Origin: Virgisporangium ochraceum | GTDB lineage: Bacteria > Actinomycetota > Actinomycetes > Mycobacteriales > Micromonosporaceae | Length of the DNA: 64,000 nucleotides | Direction of reading: 5' to 3' | NCBI RefSeq assembly: GCF_016863655.1 | Contig: NZ_BOPH01000026.1 | Location: forward strand, 1-64,000 | Part shown: in pieces, positions 59,889-64,000 of the stretch | Layout of the letters: each line of letters starts with the position of its first letter | Numbering within the stretch: position 1 is the stretch's first letter | Notes under the pieces: model-generated | Database searches by the model: none | Told to the model about the DNA's origin: nothing | Seen by the model: the letters and a program-made list of their open reading frames with translations, nothing else | Program-made: the position numbers and the translations under genes

Positions 59889-62800
59889 TCGTCACCTCGT
59901 ATCCCTGTGCCTCCAACCGTGCGCGGGTGGCCGCGACCGCCAGGCGGCGCTGCTCGCGGTGCCGCTGCGCCCAGGCCGCCAGGTCGGCGGCGAGCTGGTC
60001 GTGGCGCGCCTGCACGTCGGTGGCCGCACCGGTCGCCGCGGCGGAGTCGGCCCGCGCCCGCTGCTCGGCGTCGACGGCCGCCGCGGCGTCGGACGCGTTC
60101 TGCGCCCCCAACGCGTCGACCTGCTGGCGCGAGCGCTGCACCGACGTTCCGGTGGCGGTGGTGCGGGCCGCCTCGCCGGTGAGCGCGGTGGCGTCGGCGG
60201 TCAGCTTGCCCTGCTGGAGCGGGTGCTGCTGGTTCTGGGCATTGACCAGCATCTTCGCCTGGGTGAGCTGGGACATGAACCGCACCGCGTCGTCGTTGAG
60301 CTGGTTCATCTTCGCGGCGCCGCTGTCGGAGACCAGCGACACCACCTTGCCGACGCCGTACGTCACCGCCGCCCAGCCGCCGAGCATCACCTCGAGTGTG
60401 GCGAACCCCGTCATCCGCGACGCCGACGAGGCCAGGCTGGTGCCCGCCTCGGTCTGGCGGGTCTGCTGCTCCCGGTTCGCCGACGCGGTGTCGGCCACGG
60501 CCGTCGCCTGGTCGGCGGCGCGGCGGTCGAGGTCGTCGACGCCACCCGCGACGGTGACCAGCTGGTCGGCCCGGCGGGCGGTCTCGGCGTGGTCGGACTG
60601 TGCCGCCTCCGCGTCGGCGTCGGCCTGCGCCCGGCAGACCAGCAGCGTGGCGAGCTCACCCCGCAGCTGCGCCAGCTGTTCGGGGGTGCCGGGCGGGCGC
60701 TCGTAGGCGGGGTTGACGGGTTCGACCCGCCGCTCCGCCGGTCCCGCCGAACCGCCACCGCCCGGACCGCCGCCACCGCCGGGACCGCCGGCGGCCGGGC
60801 CGGCGCCGCCCGCCGCGAGGGCGGCGGCCGCGGCGGCGTCGTTGGCGGCGTCGAGGCCGCCGACCGCCTCGTCGGTGAACTCCGACGCCTTCTCGCCGAA
60901 CATGGCCCGCACCAACGGGACGCTCGGCGGCACCTGCACCGGCACCGACACCACCGGGTCGGTGCCCTTGGAGATCGTGCCGTAGGGCAGCTGCACCTGC
61001 GGCCCGCCGCCCGGGTACATGCCCGGCAGTCCCGGAGCGGTGGACCCCTCCGGCTGCGGGGCGACCGTCGACACCACCCGCGGCGTTGCCGGGTTGATTC
61101 CGTACACATTCATCACGTTGATCGGGTCGTTCGCGAACGGCTGCTTGCCCGGCTCGTCGGGCATCCAGCCACGCGGCAGCGCCGAGTCGTCGGCGATCGC
61201 CTCCTGACCGGCGAGGGCCCGCGCCTGCGCGTGCGCGACCGCCGCCGCGAGCGCGTCGTCGCCGTCGAAGACGTGGTCGGCCCACGAGCCGGGCTGGCCG
61301 ACCCGTACCGCGTACGCCTCCTTGGGCTGGTAGTCGCCGGTGCCGGGCAGGTGCAGGGTCGCGTCGGCGTCCCAGATCTTCTTGCCGGTCAACGGGTCGA
61401 TCACGGCCTGGCCGGTCTCGCCCCGGTACGGGCCGAACTGCCGCGGGATCTCGTTGCCGTTCGCGTCGACGAGATGGCCGTGCCCGTAGCCGAGCGAGGC
61501 CAGCGGCGTCGGTTTGTCCGCGTCGGCGATGAGGTTCCTGAGGCTGGTCTCGCCGCTGAGGCCGCCGATCGCGACCCGCAGTTCGTTGAGGCTGGGCTCG
61601 GGGTCGAAGCGGGTCCGGGGACGCACGCTCGACGCGTCGAGGGGGTCGTCCTGGATCGTGTGCGCGATCCGCCGGGCCACCCCGGGCTGCGGCTCGTGGC
61701 CCGCGAGCAGCGCGGGAATCGCCGAGTCGTCAATGTTGACCGCCTGCTCGCCGTGCTTGATGGGCTGCGTGCTCATCGGCGCGCCGTACGCGTCGACCAG
61801 CTGCGGGGTGGCCTCCACGCCGATCGGTTTTCCGTAGGCGTCGACCAGCTGCGGGGTACCGCTACGGGACCCGGGGAGCGGGCCGCCCGCGGCAACCTGC
61901 CCCTGCGCGTCGAGCACGGTGGCGTTCGGGTTCGCCGCCAGCTGCTGCGCGGCGGCCAGCTCGTCGGGGGTGAGCACCAGGCGCGGCGTCGCCTCGACGA
62001 AAGGCCCCTCCGGATGCGCCGGCGTACGGGGACCGGTGCCCGCCGGGTCGAGCGCCCGGGCCGCCCGGTTGGGGTCGGCCGGCAGGTTCATCCGGTCACC
62101 CGCCATGCCCCCGCCCTTGGACCCGGCGAAGCCGCCGAGCACCCCACCGAGCGCGCCGGCGCTCTCGGCGAGCTGGCCGCCGGACGCCTGCACGGCCCGC
62201 GGGTCGGCGTCGCTGGTGAACGAGTGCAGCGACCGGAACAGCAGCACCAGCGACTGCCCGAAGATCTTGATGACCCCGAGCACCGCCGAGGCCAGCGACG
62301 CACCGGTGGCGATCGCGGTCGCGGGTGTCGCCACGGCGACCGACGCGCCGAGCGTCGGGATGGCCAGCGCCCAGGCGACCGCCGCCACCAGCCCGGCCAC
62401 CAGCCCGATGGTGTCGAGCACGTTGCCCGCGATGTCGAGCCCCGCGACCACAGCGTCAATGTTGTTCGCGGCCCGTTCGTACCAGGTGGCCCCCTCGCCG
62501 GCGGCCGCGAACTTGGCGGCGAGCTCCGCCTGTCCCTCGCCGAAGAGCTGCCCGTACAGCGACACCGCGCCGATCGCGCCCCCGATGATCGCCCCGACCA
62601 CGGGTACCGGTATCCGTCGCACCGCGAGCCGCGACGCGGCCCGGGTGCCCAGTTCGAGGCCGACCCCCATACCGGCGGCGGGTAGGACCCCGCCACCGAG
62701 GCCTCCACCCACCTGTTCGGCCACCCACCCGGCCCGGTCCGCCGAGCCGGCGTCCCCGACCGTGGCGGCGGCCGACCCCCACCGCTCGTGCTCGGCCAAC

Positions 62801-63531
62801 TCGTCGTCGACGAGCACGGGGTCGATCGCGGGCGCGTCGACGACGGGTTGCTGTTCGGGGAGACCGGACGCGCCGGGGTGGACACCGGCATCGGCGCCTA
62901 CGGGGCCCACGGTGGAGGCCGGGTCCTTGTCCGCCGGCACCGGGCCGGCCGAGGCGGGACCGCCGGACATGGGACCGCCGGACACAGGGCCGCTGGGCAC
63001 CGGGCCGCCGGACACGGGACCGCTGGACATGGGACCCGCGGCTCCCCCACCATCCGCCGAACCGCCGCCCGAACCGCCGCCCGAACCGCCCGCCCCGGTA
63101 CCTCCGCCGGGCACCTGTTCGCCCGCATACCCGACGCCGCCGCCGACGCCACCACCGCCGACGCCACCGCCACCGGCACCGCCCGCTCCGCCCCCGGCAC
63201 CGCCCGCTCCGATGCCGGCTCCGATGCCGGCAGGGTCTCCGAGACCCCCCGTGCCGCCCCCACCGTCCGGGGGTGCGTCCGGGATGCGGGTCTGGGTGGC
63301 GGTGGTCGACTGGAGCGGGGCCTGCTCACCGCCGTCGAGGAGAGACTGGAGCGGGTCCACCGACATGGCGGGATCGCCGCCGGTGGACATCAGGCGGGAC
63401 ATCGCTCCGTTGCCGCCCGCCGTCAGGGCGTCGAGGGTCGGCGGCACGGGGCCGAACGGGGCCGGGCCACCGGGGTCGGTCGCCAGCTCGGTGGGCCGGT
63501 CCATCTCCTGCGCGCGCGTGCGGCCGGGCAT
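59872..63531 (-). CDS. Large Gly/Pro-rich protein with hydrophobic core, candidate eCIS effector
   Basis: 1219 residues from the ATG in MPGRTRAQEMDRP; a farther upstream ATG would run through the hairpin region and encode non-family-like sequence, and no start has a good Shine-Dalgarno. The first ~300 residues are Gly/Pro/Ser-rich. Around 330-500 is a hydrophobic, glycine-zipper-like part (VVGAIIGGAIGAVSLYGQLFG; LVAGLVAAVAWALAIPTLGASVAVATPATAIATGASL, in part) able to span membranes. The middle has imperfect repeats ending TPQLVDAYGKP / AYGAP. The C-terminal ~330 residues are helical coiled coils. Related large proteins occur beside DUF4157 genes in eCIS loci. No toxin fold is identified; tape-measure or pore-forming roles are both possible. 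Confidence 0.65.
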   Translation of the reverse strand: MPGRTRAQEMDRPTELATDPGGPAPFGPVPPTLDALTAGGNGAMSRLMSTGGDPAMSVDPLQSLLDGGEQAPLQSTTATQTRIPDAPPDGGGGTGGLGDPAGIGAGIGAGGAGGGAGGAGGGGVGGGGVGGGVGYAGEQVPGGGTGAGGSGGGSGGGSADGGGAAGPMSSGPVSGGPVPSGPVSGGPMSGGPASAGPVPADKDPASTVGPVGADAGVHPGASGLPEQQPVVDAPAIDPVLVDDELAEHERWGSAAATVGDAGSADRAGWVAEQVGGGLGGGVLPAAGMGVGLELGTRAASRLAVRRIPVPVVGAIIGGAIGAVSLYGQLFGEGQAELAAKFAAAGEGATWYERAANNIDAVVAGLDIAGNVLDTIGLVAGLVAAVAWALAIPTLGASVAVATPATAIATGASLASAVLGVIKIFGQSLVLLFRSLHSFTSDADPRAVQASGGQLAESAGALGGVLGGFAGSKGGGMAGDRMNLPADPNRAARALDPAGTGPRTPAHPEGPFVEATPRLVLTPDELAAAQQLAANPNATVLDAQGQVAAGGPLPGSRSGTPQLVDAYGKPIGVEATPQLVDAYGAPMSTQPIKHGEQAVNIDDSAIPALLAGHEPQPGVARRIAHTIQDDPLDASSVRPRTRFDPEPSLNELRVAIGGLSGETSLRNLIADADKPTPLASLGYGHGHLVDANGNEIPRQFGPYRGETGQAVIDPLTGKKIWDADATLHLPGTGDYQPKEAYAVRVGQPGSWADHVFDGDDALAAAVAHAQARALAGQEAIADDSALPRGWMPDEPGKQPFANDPINVMNVYGINPATPRVVSTVAPQPEGSTAPGLPGMYPGGGPQVQLPYGTISKGTDPVVSVPVQVPPSVPLVRAMFGEKASEFTDEAVGGLDAANDAAAAAALAAGGAGPAAGGPGGGGGPGGGGSAGPAERRVEPVNPAYERPPGTPEQLAQLRGELATLLVCRAQADADAEAAQSDHAETARRADQLVTVAGGVDDLDRRAADQATAVADTASANREQQTRQTEAGTSLASSASRMTGFATLEVMLGGWAAVTYGVGKVVSLVSDSGAAKMNQLNDDAVRFMSQLTQAKMLVNAQNQQHPLQQGKLTADATALTGEAARTTATGTSVQRSRQQVDALGAQNASDAAAAVDAEQRARADSAAATGAATDVQARHDQLAADLAAWAQRHREQRRLAVAATRARLEAQGYEVTNESAW

Positions 63532-63608
63532 GCATCGAGGTTTGACGCACGATGGTCCATTCGCAAGGCCCGGACGAGGAAGTGCGCGGATGTCTGCACG
63601 AGTCGGCC

Positions 63609-63661
63609 GGTGGGAGGTTGTGAACATCAACTGGACCGGATGATGTTGATAGCCTCCCACC
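63609..63661 (+). promoter_or_regulatory. Long RNA hairpin in the leader of the carboxyltransferase gene
   Basis: GGTGGGAGG pairs with CCTCCCACC; inside it AACATCA pairs with TGATGTT around an 11-nt loop, and the intervening TTGTG/GATAG can pair with two G-U wobbles and one mismatch. The wobbles pair only in plus-strand RNA, so this is a 5' leader or attenuator element 20 bases before the ATG. The remaining 77 bp toward the Gly-rich gene show nothing definite. Confidence 0.5.
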
Positions 63662-63680
63662 CACCACGCAAGGGGGTCAC

Positions 63681-64000
63681 ATGGGGCACTGGGCGGACGA
63701 ACTCGCCGACCTCGCTGAGCGGCGCGCCCGGGCGGCCGAACTCGGAGGGCCGGCCGCCGTCGGGCGGCAGGTGGCCAAGGGCAAGCTCACCGTCCGCGAC
63801 CGCATCGACAGGTTGGTGGACCCGGGAAGTTGGCGCGAGGTGGGCGAGCTCGCGGGGCGCACCGGGGACGACGGCTTCACGGCGACCAACACGGTCTTCG
63901 GGCGGGCGCGGGTCGGCGGCGAGCGCGTGGTGGTCGTCGGCGACGACTTCACGGTGCGGGGTGGGGCCGCCGATCCCACCGGCATGGCCAAGCAGGTCCA
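63681..64000 (+). CDS. Acyl-CoA carboxylase carboxyltransferase (beta) subunit, 3' end outside window
   Basis: 106 complete codons are visible. MGHWADELADLAERRARAAELGGPAAVGRQ..KGKLTVRDRIDRLVDPGSWREVGELAG..DDGFTATNTVFGRARVGGERVVVVGDDFTVRGGAAD matches the N-terminus of propionyl-/acetyl-CoA carboxylase carboxyltransferase subunits, which move CO2 from biotin to acyl-CoA. AGGGGG lies four bases before the ATG. Preceded by the leader hairpin. Not linked to the injection system by function. Confidence 0.85.
   Translation, partial: MGHWADELADLAERRARAAELGGPAAVGRQVAKGKLTVRDRIDRLVDPGSWREVGELAGRTGDDGFTATNTVFGRARVGGERVVVVGDDFTVRGGAADPTGMAKQV

Noticed and set aside
63532..63660. Upstream extension of the Gly-rich giant protein to an ATG at 63660
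   Set aside because: The added residues are uncharacteristic (His, Gln, Cys, Met mix) and would run through the leader hairpin of the divergent gene.
1..64000. tRNA or rRNA genes, insertion sequences
   Set aside because: No cloverleaf-like or rRNA-like stretch and no transposase-like reading frame was seen by eye; a tRNAscan/Infernal search would settle small RNAs.

Overview
The window is high-GC DNA with GC-rich third codon positions, frequent GTG starts, many 4-bp start/stop overlaps and several apparently leaderless genes. This points to a mycelial actinomycete, probably Micromonosporaceae-like; genus is not decidable from the sequence alone. I see no rRNA, tRNA, CRISPR array, integrase or transposase.

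Layout. 1-11.2 kb: the end of a secreted solute-binding/VWA protein, then an oligopeptide-type (family 5) ABC importer and a GH2 beta-mannosidase, all leftward. The importer and mannosidase promoters share a near-palindromic LacI-type operator, which suggests a manno-oligosaccharide uptake and cleavage regulon. 11.3-16.4 kb: a TPR-CHAT protease-like protein divergent from a subtilisin-fold protease, an RNA polymerase sigma factor and a small protein. This compact module looks like a protease/signalling or cell-death system. 16.5-30.8 kb: housekeeping and accessory genes (LamG protein, L,D-transpeptidase, alpha/beta-hydrolase-like protein, DEAD-box helicase, two tandem GGDEF proteins, an HTH-citrate synthase fusion divergent from a DRE-TIM citrate/homocitrate-synthase-like enzyme, a WhiG/FliA-type sigma factor, an ArsR-SRPBCC pair).

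30.8-63.5 kb is the centrepiece: a phage-tail-derived contractile injection system (eCIS type). A 15-gene leftward operon runs from a receiver-like regulator through sheath, inner tube proteins, small assembly proteins, a DUF4157 (eCIS core) protein, LysM tube-cap protein, VgrG-like spike, PAAR tip, gp25, gpJ and gpI baseplate proteins, to two single-pass membrane proteins. A second leftward operon holds a LuxR-type regulator, the AAA+ ATPase and a DUF4255 terminator protein. Between and beside them lie a candidate nuclease-like cargo, a transglycosylase-NlpC/P60-calcium-repeat protein without signal peptide, a SPOR-like membrane protein, a giant Hsp70-like/Kelch membrane protein, two dynamin-like GTPases, a TPR-like protein and a 1.2-kb-residue Gly-rich protein. 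No tape measure or tail fibre is recognisable, so the particle may act inside the producing cell or be membrane-anchored.

The window ends in the start of an acyl-CoA carboxylase carboxyltransferase subunit. All functions are from sequence reading; no database search was run.
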